From: AEGEAN-183 sp045563675
Lineage (GTDB): Bacteria > Pseudomonadota > Gammaproteobacteria > Magnimaribacterales > Magnimaribacteraceae
Assembly (NCBI GenBank): GCA_045563675.1
Contig: JBJLIX010000001.1
Span: forward strand, 860,064-924,063
Reading direction: 5' to 3'
Length of the DNA: 64,000 bases
Each line of letters begins with the position of its first letter. Positions within the stretch are counted from its first letter, which is position 1. The position numbers were made by a program, and so were the translations under genes. Of the stretch, positions 8,435-17,982 are shown piece after piece. The notes below the pieces were generated by a model that ran no database searches, was not told the DNA's origin, and saw only the letters and a list, made by a program, of their open reading frames with translations.

Positions 8435-11400
8435 ATGAAATCAGAACAATTTGTACATTTACACCTCCATTCTGAATATTCACTTTCAGATGGAATTATA
8501 AGGGTCGAAGATTTGGTTAATTATTCTTATGAAAATAATTTTCCAGCTATAGCTTTAACCGACTTCTCTAACCTATTTGGACTAATAAAATTTTATCGCT
8601 TAGCAAGACAAAAAGGTATAAAGCCTATTGTTGGATGTGAACTAAATTTAACCAAAGAAGAGAGCAATATGGGAGCACCTCTCATCTTAATAGTAAAAAA
8701 TAAAGAGGGTTACACTAACTTAACTAACATAGTATCGAAGTCTTACATCGAAGGTCTTCAGGATGGAATACCATCAGTCAAAGTAAATTGGTTAAGAGAG
8801 TATTCAGAGGGCTTGATAGCACTTTCTGGTGGTCAAAAAGGCCATATAGGCCAAGCTCTTTTATCTAGGGACTTAAAATTAGCAAAAAAAAGATTAAACT
8901 TTTTTAAAGAAGTTTTTGGAGATGATTTTTATATAGAAGTTCAGAGAGTGGGAAGACCAGATGAAGAAGAATATAATCAAAGCGCAATTAAATTAGCTAG
9001 GGAAGAAGATATTTGTCTAGTTGCCACTAACGATGTTAGGTTCTTATCTCCTATTGATCCAGATGATGAAATGCCTTCTGATTTTGAAGCTCATGAAGCT
9101 AGGGTTTGTATACAAAAGGGAGAAGTATTAGCTGATTCCTCAAGAGCAAAGGAATATTCTGAAAGTCAGTATCTAGCTTCTAGCGAAGAAATGAGAAATA
9201 AATTTTCTGATATTCCTGAAGCACTAGAAAATACTTTTCTAATATCCAAAAAATGTAATCTAGAACTGGAACTCGGAGAATTTTATCTTCCAGACTTTGA
9301 GGTTCCAGGGAAAAAGACCACTAAAGACTACCTGATTGAAAAAGCTACGGAAGGCCTAAAGAGAAGATTAAAAGAAATTACTAATTCTGTAAATTCTTAC
9401 TCGATTAATGAAGATGATTACAAAAAAAGATTAGATTATGAGCTTAATATGATTTGTAAATTGAGTTTTGAAGGTTATTTTTTAATTGTTGCAGACTTTG
9501 TAAATTGGGCTAAAGAAAATGATATTCCAGTAGGACCTGGAAGAGGTTCAGGAGCAGGGTCAATAACTGCCTATGCTTTAGGAATAACTGCGATCGACCC
9601 ATTAAAGTATGACCTTTTATTTGAAAGGTTTTTAAATCCCGATAGAGTTAGCAACCCTGACTTTGATATTGATTTTTGTATGGAAGGAAGAGATAGAGTC
9701 TTAGAGTATGTTACAGAGAAATATGGGAAAGATTCAGTTGCTCAGATTAGTACAAGAGGAACTATGGCTGCCAGGGCTGTTTTGAGAGATGTAGTTAGAG
9801 TGCTAGGTAAGCCCTATGGATTCGGAGATAAGCTAGCTAAAGCTATTCCTGATGTCTTAGGTATTTCACTTGATGAAGCATATAAAGAAAAAGAATTTAA
9901 GGAACTAATTGAATCTAGTGAAGAAAGCAAGGAAGTTTTTGACATGTCTTTGAAGTTAGAAGGGTTATCTAGAAGTGTAGGAACTCATGCCGCAGGAGTT
10001 GTTATAGCTCCTACAGCCTTAACAGATTTTACTCCACTGATAGTAGATAAAGATAAGGGAACAGTGGCTACCCAGTTTGATATGGGAGATGTTGAATCAG
10101 CTGGACTTGTTAAATTTGATTTCTTGGGCTTAAAAACTTTAACAGTGATTAATTGGACTCTAAAAAGGATCAATGAAAAGAATGAAGTAATTTTAGATAT
10201 TAATGATTTACCTCTTAACGACAAAAAGACATTTGAGCTATTACAAAGGGGAGATACAACTGGGGTATTCCAACTTGAGTCTCGTGGAATGAAGGAATAT
10301 CTAAAACAGCTAGAACCTAATGAATTTGAAGATATAGTTAGTATGAATGCTTTGTACAGACCAGGTGCCTTGGGTATGAACATGGTTGATTCATATATAG
10401 ATAGAAAGCATGGCAGAGAAGATGTTACTTATGGCCATGACTCAGTGAAGAATATACTTCATAGAACACACGGTGTAATTGTTTATCAAGAACAAGTTAT
10501 GCAAATTGCACAGGACCTTTCAGGTTTTACTTTAGGTCAGGCAGATATTTTAAGACGCGCAATGGGAAAAAAGAAGAAAGATGAAATGGAAAAGATGAGA
10601 AAAGATTTTATAGAGGGCGCTGTTGAAAAAGAAGTTAACAGAAGCTATGCAGAAAATTTATTCGATCAGATAGAGCAATTTGCTGGCTATGGTTTTAATA
10701 GGTCACATTCTGTTGGCTATGCCTTGATTGCTTACCAAACAGCTTGGCTAAAGGCTCATTATCCTTCGGAGTTTATGTCTTCACTTTTATCTTCCGAATT
10801 AGATACGACAGATAGGATCCAAATGTATGTAGATGATTGCAGGTCAATGGGGTTAACAGTTAAAAAACCAGATATAAATAGTAGTTCTTATCTATTTGTT
10901 AATCTTGATAGCAAAACAATTCTTTATGGTCTTGGTGCAATCAAGGGTGTGGGAGAATCTTTAGTTAACTCAATAGTCTTAGCAAGAGAAAATAAACTTT
11001 TTGAGAGTTTTTATGATTTTTGTTTAAGAATTGGAAGCAGTAGATTAAATAAGAGAATTCTAACTACTTTAATAGGGTCTGGAGCAATGGATTCTTTAGG
11101 AACAAGGAATGTTCTTTATAATATGATTGAACCCACATTAAAGAAAGTAGAGCAATCCCTGGAGAGATCTGAAAGTAAAATAAAGGACTTTTTTGAAGAA
11201 GAGAAAGAAAATTTAGAAATTATTGACAATAATTTCGAAGAAAACACATTTGATGAATTAGCTAACGAATGGAGTGCACTTGGGTTCTATTTAGAATCTA
11301 AGCCTTTAGAAAACAAGACAGAGGAAGTTAGAAAGATGTGCGGTTTCCTTATTTCTGAATTAGAAGAAGCCAGTCATAAACAAAGGGTCGCTGGCACATT

Positions 11401-11911
11401 AGTTCACTTAAACGTTAGACAAGGTAGGCATGGAAGGTATGCTTTTGCTACTATTGATGATTCTTCTGGAAGATTAGAGGTATCTATTTGGTCTGAAGCT
11501 TTTGATAATTACAGAAATGCTTTGAGAAAGGGACAGATAGTGGTCGTAGAAGGTCTAGTAGAAAAGGATAATTACGTTTCTGAGAAAGATAATAAGACCT
11601 ATAAAATGGTAGCGGATAGAATATTTTCTTTTGATCAAGCAAGGAATGAGTTTATTAGGCACATTAAATTAAAGCTTAATGATAAATTTGAAGATATAAA
11701 TATTCTAACTTCTAAATTAAAAGAAATGTCTTCTCCTATTGAAGGTTTGCCTGTAGTTATTTCTTTTTCTGGAAAAGATGCAGATGCAGATATTAAGTTA
11801 CCTAAAAATATAAGTATTCTTTTAAATGATAAGTCTTATAGAGATTTAGAAGAGATATGCGGTAATGAAAATGTTGATTTGGTGTATCATCCTCTCCCGT
11901 ATCTTCACTAA
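8435..11911 (+). CDS. dnaE: DNA polymerase III alpha subunit (DnaE)
   Basis: Replicative polymerase catalytic subunit of C-family type. It begins with the PHP domain (HLHLHSEYSLSDG). The polymerase domain carries GPGRGSGAGS and the catalytic aspartates in PDFDIDFC (about 408-415). The finger and helix-hairpin-helix regions follow, and a C-terminal OB fold (VAGTLVHLNVRQGRHG...) is present. The 1158 aa are almost the length of the E. coli protein (1160). The probable HolC (chi) and HolD (psi) clamp-loader accessory subunits are also encoded in this window. Confidence 0.97.
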   Translation: MKSEQFVHLHLHSEYSLSDGIIRVEDLVNYSYENNFPAIALTDFSNLFGLIKFYRLARQKGIKPIVGCELNLTKEESNMGAPLILIVKNKEGYTNLTNIVSKSYIEGLQDGIPSVKVNWLREYSEGLIALSGGQKGHIGQALLSRDLKLAKKRLNFFKEVFGDDFYIEVQRVGRPDEEEYNQSAIKLAREEDICLVATNDVRFLSPIDPDDEMPSDFEAHEARVCIQKGEVLADSSRAKEYSESQYLASSEEMRNKFSDIPEALENTFLISKKCNLELELGEFYLPDFEVPGKKTTKDYLIEKATEGLKRRLKEITNSVNSYSINEDDYKKRLDYELNMICKLSFEGYFLIVADFVNWAKENDIPVGPGRGSGAGSITAYALGITAIDPLKYDLLFERFLNPDRVSNPDFDIDFCMEGRDRVLEYVTEKYGKDSVAQISTRGTMAARAVLRDVVRVLGKPYGFGDKLAKAIPDVLGISLDEAYKEKEFKELIESSEESKEVFDMSLKLEGLSRSVGTHAAGVVIAPTALTDFTPLIVDKDKGTVATQFDMGDVESAGLVKFDFLGLKTLTVINWTLKRINEKNEVILDINDLPLNDKKTFELLQRGDTTGVFQLESRGMKEYLKQLEPNEFEDIVSMNALYRPGALGMNMVDSYIDRKHGREDVTYGHDSVKNILHRTHGVIVYQEQVMQIAQDLSGFTLGQADILRRAMGKKKKDEMEKMRKDFIEGAVEKEVNRSYAENLFDQIEQFAGYGFNRSHSVGYALIAYQTAWLKAHYPSEFMSSLLSSELDTTDRIQMYVDDCRSMGLTVKKPDINSSSYLFVNLDSKTILYGLGAIKGVGESLVNSIVLARENKLFESFYDFCLRIGSSRLNKRILTTLIGSGAMDSLGTRNVLYNMIEPTLKKVEQSLERSESKIKDFFEEEKENLEIIDNNFEENTFDELANEWSALGFYLESKPLENKTEEVRKMCGFLISELEEASHKQRVAGTLVHLNVRQGRHGRYAFATIDDSSGRLEVSIWSEAFDNYRNALRKGQIVVVEGLVEKDNYVSEKDNKTYKMVADRIFSFDQARNEFIRHIKLKLNDKFEDINILTSKLKEMSSPIEGLPVVISFSGKDADADIKLPKNISILLNDKSYRDLEEICGNENVDLVYHPLPYLH

Positions 11912-11922
11912 AGGTTAAGTTA

Positions 11923-12873
11923 ATGCCAAATGAGTATTTAGATTTTGAAGAGCCAATTGCAGTTCTCGAAAGAAAAATCCTGGACCTTCAATCATCTGAA
12001 CTAGATGAAAATAAAGATTTAACTACAGAAATAAATAAATTAAATGATTCGATAGTTAAGTTAACCAATAAGGTTTATCAAAACCTTACAATATGGCAAT
12101 GCGTTCAAGTTGCCCGTCATCCTCAAAGACCTCATTTAACTGATTATATTAAAAAAATTTGTTCTAACTTTGATGAACTTCATGGAGATAGAAATTTTGG
12201 AGATGATAGGGCTCTGATTGGTGGATTAGCAACAATTGGAGATCATAAGATCGTTCTCATAGGTCATGAGAAAGGAAGGACAACGGATGATAAGATAGAA
12301 AGAAATTTTGGCATGCCCCAACCTGAGGGTTACAGGAAAGCTGCAAGACTTATGAAAATGGCAGAACAGTTTAGTCTCCCAGTCGTTACCCTAGTTGATA
12401 CCCCGGGAGCTTATCCTGGAATAGATAGTGAAGAAAGAGGTCAAAGTGAAGCTATCGCTAATAATCTTAGAATAATGTCAGTTCTAAAAACTCCTATATT
12501 AGTAAATATTATTGGTGAAGGCGGTTCAGGTGGAGCTCTAGCAATAGCTGTTGGAGATTATATTTCCATGATGAAATACGCTACTTATTCAGTTGCTTCT
12601 CCTGAAGCATGTGCATCCATAGTTTGGAGGGATGTAGAAAAAGCTGCTGAAGCAGCTCAAGCTATGCAAATGAATTCTGAAAATATTTTAAAGTTAAAAT
12701 TGATTGATGAGATTATTGAAGAGCCTTTAGGGGGTGCACATAGAAACCCAGACCAAGCTGCACAAATCTTAAAAAAATCAATAATCAAGAACCTTAATGA
12801 CCTCAAATCTCAGCCATTATCATCACTTCTAGATACAAGGTTTAATAGATTAATGTCCTATGGTGGAGATTAA
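11923..12873 (+). CDS. accA: AccA acetyl-CoA carboxylase carboxyltransferase alpha subunit
   Basis: With AccD it transfers CO2 from carboxybiotin to acetyl-CoA to give malonyl-CoA, the committed step of fatty acid synthesis. The N-terminal DFEEPIAVLERKI helix, the ARHPQRPHLTDYI and ELHGDR blocks, and the oxyanion-forming glycines in GEGGSGGALAI are all present. The length of 316 aa compares with 319 in E. coli. It lies 11 nt after dnaE, as in E. coli and Pseudomonas. Confidence 0.97.
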   Translation: MPNEYLDFEEPIAVLERKILDLQSSELDENKDLTTEINKLNDSIVKLTNKVYQNLTIWQCVQVARHPQRPHLTDYIKKICSNFDELHGDRNFGDDRALIGGLATIGDHKIVLIGHEKGRTTDDKIERNFGMPQPEGYRKAARLMKMAEQFSLPVVTLVDTPGAYPGIDSEERGQSEAIANNLRIMSVLKTPILVNIIGEGGSGGALAIAVGDYISMMKYATYSVASPEACASIVWRDVEKAAEAAQAMQMNSENILKLKLIDEIIEEPLGGAHRNPDQAAQILKKSIIKNLNDLKSQPLSSLLDTRFNRLMSYGGD

Positions 12874-12875
12874 GA

Positions 12876-14216
12876 ATGATCGATTTCAGTGGGCTAGAGA
12901 AATTAAGTCTAGAAAAATTTAATAGAATTGTAATTGCTTATTCAGGCGGACTAGATTCAACAGTCCTTTTACATGCGTTAAGTTCTATAGCGAAATACAA
13001 GAAGGATATTATCGCATTGCATATAAATCATGGAGTCAGTCCAAATAGCAATTTCTGGTTAAAGCACTGTGCAGAATTCTGCTCTTCACTTGAAGTAGAT
13101 TTTGTTTCTTTAGAAATTAGCGTAGATAAAGGTAAAAAAATAAGTGAGGACTTTCTAAGAGAAGAACGCTATAAGTCTTTCTCTTCTTTCCTTAAGAAAG
13201 GTGATATTTTATGTACTGCCCATCACCTTGATGATCATGTTGAGACAATTCTTTTCAGGATTATGAGAGGAACAGGTATAAAAGGTCTTTCAGGTATAGA
13301 ACAGTTCTCTAGTTTTAGAGATATTGATTTAATAAGACCATTTCTTAGTTATTCAAAAGCAGACCTATTAGATTATGCAAAAAAGCACAATATTAATTGG
13401 ATTGAAGATGAATCAAATGAAGATTTATCTTACTCAAGAAACTTTATAAGAAAAAAGATAATACCTAATTTAAGAAACAAAAAAAATTGGCCAAGCTATC
13501 TTCACTCCCTATCTTACTTATCTGATAGGGCCAGAGAAGCTAATGACGTATTAGAAGAAATAGCAGATATAGACTTAAAAAGAAGTTTAATAGAACCTCT
13601 TATCTTGTCTGTTCAACATCTTAAAGAGCTTAGTAAGGGAAGGGCAAGAAATGTACTTTTTAAATGGTTGAACTCTAACTCAGAAGTAAGAGTCCCCAAT
13701 AAATTAATAAATGAGGTATATAAAAATATCATATTTGCGAAAAAAAGTTCTAAGCCTTCCCTGTCTTTTGGGAAAAAAAGAGATAAGGGAAGTTTTACTA
13801 TAAAGAGGTTTAATGATTGTCTTTACTATATACCTTCTGCTGAAACAGAATGTTTAAGTAATTCAGAAAGTTGGGATTGGGATCTAAAATTCCCTCTAAT
13901 ATTACCTACTGGAGTTCTCTCGACTAAGAAAATTTCTTCTAAAGGCATGTCATTAGAATTAGTAAAAAATAGGATTTATATTAAAGGTAGAAATGGAGGA
14001 GAAAGATGTCAGCCTCTAGGAAGGCCTAAATCACAAAAATTGAAGAAGCTTTTGCAAGAACATAATATCCCACCTTGGATAAGAGACAGGATTCCTTTAA
14101 TTTATGTTGGAGATGAAATAGCAGCTGTGTCTGATTTATGGGTTTGTGAAGCTTTTAAAGCAAAGAAAGGAGAGAAGGGTATTGTCTTAAAATGGGAAGA
14201 TAATTTAAAGAATTAG
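12876..14216 (+). CDS. tilS: TilS tRNA(Ile)-lysidine synthase
   Basis: Modifies C34 of the CAU-anticodon tRNA-Ile to lysidine so that it reads AUA rather than AUG. The PP-loop motif AYSGGLDSTVLLHAL is at about 20-34, and the substrate-binding HHLDDHVETILFRIMRGTG follows. The C-terminal TilS_C domain is intact (GGERCQPLGRPKSQKLKKLL, then PPWIRDRIPL). The length is 446 aa. It is 2 nt after accA and ends the plus-strand cluster. AUA is common in this AT-rich sequence, so the enzyme should be needed. Confidence 0.95.
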   Translation: MIDFSGLEKLSLEKFNRIVIAYSGGLDSTVLLHALSSIAKYKKDIIALHINHGVSPNSNFWLKHCAEFCSSLEVDFVSLEISVDKGKKISEDFLREERYKSFSSFLKKGDILCTAHHLDDHVETILFRIMRGTGIKGLSGIEQFSSFRDIDLIRPFLSYSKADLLDYAKKHNINWIEDESNEDLSYSRNFIRKKIIPNLRNKKNWPSYLHSLSYLSDRAREANDVLEEIADIDLKRSLIEPLILSVQHLKELSKGRARNVLFKWLNSNSEVRVPNKLINEVYKNIIFAKKSSKPSLSFGKKRDKGSFTIKRFNDCLYYIPSAETECLSNSESWDWDLKFPLILPTGVLSTKKISSKGMSLELVKNRIYIKGRNGGERCQPLGRPKSQKLKKLLQEHNIPPWIRDRIPLIYVGDEIAAVSDLWVCEAFKAKKGEKGIVLKWEDNLKN

Positions 14217-14252
14217 TAATTAAACCTTACTAAAAATCTCAACTTCAATTGA

Positions 14253-15647
14253 CTAATTTTGATTTTCTAATTCAGCCCTTAATTCAGCATGTTTCTCTTT
14301 TGTTAAGGGGTAAAACCAGGTGAGGTAAAGTGCAGGAAGAAAGAAAGCAGCACAACCAATACAATAGAAGAATCTAAGGGCTAACATTTCATTTTCACCA
14401 TTCTCTGCTCCAGGAATAAATCCAAAAAAATCAACTAATCTTGCTGCAGCCCAGACAGCTAACATAGCTGAGATCTTAGCAATCATGCCGTTAAGAGCAA
14501 AAAATGTTCCAGCTCTTCTTCCTCCAGTTTTTAATGAGTCTATATCGACTACATCGGCTAACATAGAGGCAGGTAAAAACTGTAAACCTCCGAAACAGGC
14601 TCCTTTTAGGAGGAACAGAACATGGAATTGAGCATAATCTCCAAATTCCAAGAAAAAGCATAAAAAACTAACTGTACCGGTACCAACCAATGTTATACAA
14701 AAAGCTCTATGTTTCCCTATAACTTTTCCTAACCATAACCAAAAAGGAATGGCTAAAAATCCAGCTATAAAGTATCTAGCATAAGAAGCTCCAACAGTTT
14801 CTATTCCAATCACATCCCTAACAAACCATAAAGAAAGGGTATTTCTAAATGATTCACCAGCAATAACTAAAAATATAATAGCCAGTATTCTTACTAAAAG
14901 CGGATTCTCTTTGGCATATTTCAATCCTTCCTTCAAAGGTATCTTTTTCTTAACCTCAGGCATAGGATCAGGAACTTTCCAAAGGGCTATTGCAGCAAAT
15001 ATAGGCAAAAGCAAAATAATCCCTAACCCCATATAGCCCAAGATATCTCTCATTTGGTTTGATGTTGAAAAATCTTTAAAAAGAAAGATTGCTGCAAGTG
15101 TCCTATTTAGTCCTTCCTTTAAAGACACTCCTTCCCCAGATACTTCTACCCCTAATGGTATTAAAGCCGAAATAAGCAAGCCAATTAAAGTAAATGCTTC
15201 TCTTCCGCTAACAATGCGAGATCTTTGATGATAATCAGGAGATATTTCTGCTCCCCAAGCACCATAAGGGATACCAATTATTGTGAATCCTAGATACATT
15301 AGAACCATCCAGAAAAGAAAATAGCTAACAGTTACATCTTCTCCGGGCGCAAAAAGTTTATAGACAGCAATCATCATTAAAGGAACACCTAGAACTATCC
15401 ACGGTTTCCTTCTTCCATACTTAGTGGCAGTAGAGTCACCCAATTGCCCTATTAATGGGTCAGTTATAACATCTGTTAGTCTAGCCAATAAAAGAAGGTC
15501 AGCTAATAAAGCTAATTGAAATTTAGTAACTTCAGAATAAAAAGGTATTAGCCAGATAGCTATGGGATATCCAATCATTGCTAAAGGAGTACCTAAGCCT
15601 CCATAAGCCATAATTTTACTTCTGGTAATCGAAACTAAAGAAGTCAT
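14253..15647 (-). CDS. GPH/MelB-type sugar:cation symporter (MFS)
   Basis: A 12-helix inner-membrane transporter of the glycoside-pentoside-hexuronide family. The diagnostic MelB-type motif is near the N-terminus: RLTDVITDPLIGQLGD then TKYGRRKPWI (about 57-83). Hydrophobic segments alternate throughout the 464 aa. A Shine-Dalgarno-like GGGGGAAAGG precedes the ATG. It lies 48 nt downstream of leuA on the same strand. The substrate cannot be told from sequence; family members move melibiose, xylosides, glucuronides and other glycosides. There is no adjacent glycosidase to hint at one. Confidence 0.85.
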   Translation of the reverse strand: MTSLVSITRSKIMAYGGLGTPLAMIGYPIAIWLIPFYSEVTKFQLALLADLLLLARLTDVITDPLIGQLGDSTATKYGRRKPWIVLGVPLMMIAVYKLFAPGEDVTVSYFLFWMVLMYLGFTIIGIPYGAWGAEISPDYHQRSRIVSGREAFTLIGLLISALIPLGVEVSGEGVSLKEGLNRTLAAIFLFKDFSTSNQMRDILGYMGLGIILLLPIFAAIALWKVPDPMPEVKKKIPLKEGLKYAKENPLLVRILAIIFLVIAGESFRNTLSLWFVRDVIGIETVGASYARYFIAGFLAIPFWLWLGKVIGKHRAFCITLVGTGTVSFLCFFLEFGDYAQFHVLFLLKGACFGGLQFLPASMLADVVDIDSLKTGGRRAGTFFALNGMIAKISAMLAVWAAARLVDFFGFIPGAENGENEMLALRFFYCIGCAAFFLPALYLTWFYPLTKEKHAELRAELENQN

Positions 15648-15695
15648 CCTTTCCCCCTTCCTGACAGGATTAAGACTATATCTAAAAAAAGGAAT

Positions 15696-17378
15696 TTAGC
15701 TAGAAGATATTTTATTTAGCCCACTAATTACTGAAAGGAAACTAGCTATAACTGTATTAGCATGTATTCCTACTCCCCACGAAGATTCACCCTTATTTTG
15801 TATCTCTATATAAGCTACAGCTTTAGCATCTGAGCCCGTAGTTATAGCATGCTGATGAAAATCTGAAATTTTGACTGGTAAATTAAGGTCATTTTTTAGG
15901 GCATTTATGAATGCATCTATAGGGCCATTTCCTGAACCTTCAATTAACTTTTCAATACTATCTTCAGTAATTTTTATTTTTAGTAAATCTTCTTGAGATT
16001 GATCACTCGAAGAAGATTTAATGTGATGTTCAACAAAATTGAATTTTCCTTTATTACTGAGGTAAGTTTTCTGAAAAGTTTCCCATATTTCAGAAGCAAT
16101 TATTTCTTTTCCTGTTTCATCGGCAATTTTCTGGATGATTTGACTAAACTCTATTTGCAGCCTTCTTGGCATGCTTAATCCATGGTCTCTTTCTATAAGG
16201 TAAGCAACTCCACCTTTTCCTGACTGACTGTTAACTCTAACTACTTCTTCATAAGTCCTACCTACATCAGATGGATCAATTGGTAAATAAGGTACTTCCC
16301 AAATCGGATTATTTGTTTCTCTCATAGAATCAAAACCTTTTTTTATGGCATCTTGATGAGATCCTGAAAAAGCAGTAAAAACAAGGTCACCTGCATAAGG
16401 GTGCCTTGGATGGACTGGTAATTGATTGCAATACTCAACTTCTCTCATGATCGGATTAATATTAGTAAAATCTAAATGGGGATCTACACCTTGAGTCAAC
16501 ATATTAAGTGACAGAGAAACAAGATCTACGTTTCCTGTTCTTTCGCCATTTCCAAACAAAGTACCCTCTATCCGATCGGCACCTGCCAGAACACCTAGTT
16601 CAGTAGCTGCAACTGCAGAACCTCTATCATTATGAGGATGAAGGCTAACAATAATATTCTCTCTATTTTCTAAATTTTTACACATCCATTCAATTTGATC
16701 TGCATATATATTAGGGGTAGACAATTCAACTGTTGCAGGTAGGTTTATAATTGATTTTTTATCTTTAGTTGGTTCCCAAATTTCATTTACTGCATTACAG
16801 ACTTCTGCGGCATAAGGTAGTTCTGTCCCTGTAAAGCTCTCTGGGCTATATTCAAATTTCCAGTTAGTGTCAGGATGCTTTAAAGAGTTTTCTAGAACCC
16901 AATTAGCCCCTTCTTGCGCAATATTTTTTATACCTTTTTTATTGCTCTTAAAGACAACTTTTCTTTGGACAGTTGAAGTTGAATTGTATACATGGAGAAT
17001 TGCATTTTTTGCTCCCTTAAGAGATTCGAAGGTTTTCTCAATTAATTCTTTTCTAGACTGGGTTAAAACTTGAATATAAACGTCATCTGGAACTAAACCT
17101 TCTTTTATAATTCTTCTGACAAAATCAAAATCTGTTTGGGAAGCGGCTGGAAAACCTACTTCAATTTCTTTAAAACCTATATCAATCAGTAGCTTAAACA
17201 TTCTTAGTTTTCTTTCTTCCCCCATAGGCTCTATAAGGGCTTGGTTACCATCTCTTAAATCAACACTGCACCAGATTGGAGGTTTTTCTATTTGTTTTTC
17301 TGGCCATGTCCTGTCCTCCAATTTTATTTTTGGAAAAGGTTTATATTTTGAAACAGCCTTATTTATAATTTTTTTCAT
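15696..17378 (-). CDS. leuA: 2-isopropylmalate synthase (LeuA)
   Basis: First committed enzyme of leucine synthesis: it condenses 2-oxoisovalerate with acetyl-CoA. The TIM-barrel motifs SVDLRDGNQALIEP (about 38-51) and SLHPHNDRG (metal ligands) are present. The C-terminal LeuA dimer/regulatory domain (about 430-560, with HQHAITTGSDAKAVAYIE) is the feedback-binding part. The length of 560 aa and the N-terminal SKYKPFPKIKLEDRTWP match the long Pseudomonas-type LeuA rather than the 523-aa E. coli form. No other leu genes are nearby. A 160-nt leader with its own promoter lies upstream. Confidence 0.95.
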   Translation of the reverse strand: MKKIINKAVSKYKPFPKIKLEDRTWPEKQIEKPPIWCSVDLRDGNQALIEPMGEERKLRMFKLLIDIGFKEIEVGFPAASQTDFDFVRRIIKEGLVPDDVYIQVLTQSRKELIEKTFESLKGAKNAILHVYNSTSTVQRKVVFKSNKKGIKNIAQEGANWVLENSLKHPDTNWKFEYSPESFTGTELPYAAEVCNAVNEIWEPTKDKKSIINLPATVELSTPNIYADQIEWMCKNLENRENIIVSLHPHNDRGSAVAATELGVLAGADRIEGTLFGNGERTGNVDLVSLSLNMLTQGVDPHLDFTNINPIMREVEYCNQLPVHPRHPYAGDLVFTAFSGSHQDAIKKGFDSMRETNNPIWEVPYLPIDPSDVGRTYEEVVRVNSQSGKGGVAYLIERDHGLSMPRRLQIEFSQIIQKIADETGKEIIASEIWETFQKTYLSNKGKFNFVEHHIKSSSSDQSQEDLLKIKITEDSIEKLIEGSGNGPIDAFINALKNDLNLPVKISDFHQHAITTGSDAKAVAYIEIQNKGESSWGVGIHANTVIASFLSVISGLNKISSS

Positions 17379-17466
17379 TTTTTTTGTTTATCTCAAATCT
17401 CCTTCTTAAAGATGGCATCTCCAAGCAAATTCAAGATATTATTAGAACTAGATATATAAAGATGGG

Positions 17467-17496
17467 CCCGGTAAGCTCTGCAAAACAGAGACCGGG
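17467..17496 (-). promoter_or_regulatory. GC-rich hairpin in the leuA leader, possible attenuator or structured RNA
   Basis: Read on the minus strand the element is CCCGGT-CTCTG, loop TTTTG, CAGAG-CTT-ACCGGG: two perfectly matched stem segments of 5 and 6 bp interrupted only by a 3-nt bulge. It stands out in a strongly AT-rich gap. No T-run follows, so it is not a simple terminator. It lies inside a 30-codon open frame (17540-17448, minus) whose ATG falls at the predicted transcription start, which would make it a leaderless leader peptide with six Leu codons. The plus strand, towards the 17599 gene, would fold equally well. Confidence 0.45.
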
Positions 17497-17548
17497 TAGG
17501 TAAGTCGAGCACTTAAAATGCTAAATATAGCTAAAAACATGTTGAAGA

Positions 17549-17576
17549 AGTATATATGTGCAATTTGAAGGGTCAA
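17549..17576 (-). promoter_or_regulatory. Sigma-70-like promoter for leuA
   Basis: On the minus strand TTGACC (plus positions 17571-17576) is followed after 16 nt by TATACT (17549-17554). Each hexamer matches consensus at five of six positions. Initiation is expected at about 17540-17543, giving a leuA leader of roughly 160 nt that contains the hairpin at 17467-17496. Read by eye, not tested. Confidence 0.55.
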
Positions 17577-17598
17577 GTTAACAAAAAAAGGTTTTTTT

Positions 17599-17976
17599 AT
17601 GTCAAAGCCATATTTAAAAAAATTAAGTAGATTAGGCTACCAGTTTTGGGTACCTAAGAATTTCCAACAAGATAAACCTAATAAAGATCTTATTTTCTAT
17701 CTTTTAGATAAAAAGACTTTATTTTCGGCCCCTGTAAAAGAATTGCATGATTATCCTAGATTTCTAGACTCTATAAGAAAGATCTTAAGATTAACAAAAA
17801 AAGAAGTAGTACAAATAGACAAAGAAGAGGCGCTATTAATACAATATGATTTAGTAATTGATTTTTCTCAACAAGGTCTTTTCAAAGCTAGTAAAACCAT
17901 CAAGTTTGATTCAATTGGCTTGCTGTCTAAAAATAAAGAGCTCAAACAAGACTTTTATACTGAATTGATTAATTAA
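17599..17976 (+). CDS. holD: Probable DNA polymerase III psi subunit (HolD-like)
   Basis: A 125-aa protein without an obvious family signature. Position and pattern suggest psi, which binds chi (HolC) and bridges the clamp loader to SSB. It sits 6 nt upstream of rimI, where holD lies in E. coli. The N-terminus LKKLSRLGYQFWVPK resembles the psi start (LQQLGITQW). The segment SIRKILRLTKKEVVQIDKEE parallels the helix before the psi core, and the C-terminus ends in a Phe/Tyr-containing tail. The similarity is from memory and not computed. HolD is known to be poorly conserved. Confidence 0.55.
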   Translation: MSKPYLKKLSRLGYQFWVPKNFQQDKPNKDLIFYLLDKKTLFSAPVKELHDYPRFLDSIRKILRLTKKEVVQIDKEEALLIQYDLVIDFSQQGLFKASKTIKFDSIGLLSKNKELKQDFYTELIN

Positions 17977-17982
17977 TTTATT

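Noticed and set aside
17461..17510. Considered a known small RNA or riboswitch (SRP RNA, T-box, SAM class)
   Set aside because: The conserved sequence blocks of these classes are absent; only an unassigned hairpin can be supported.
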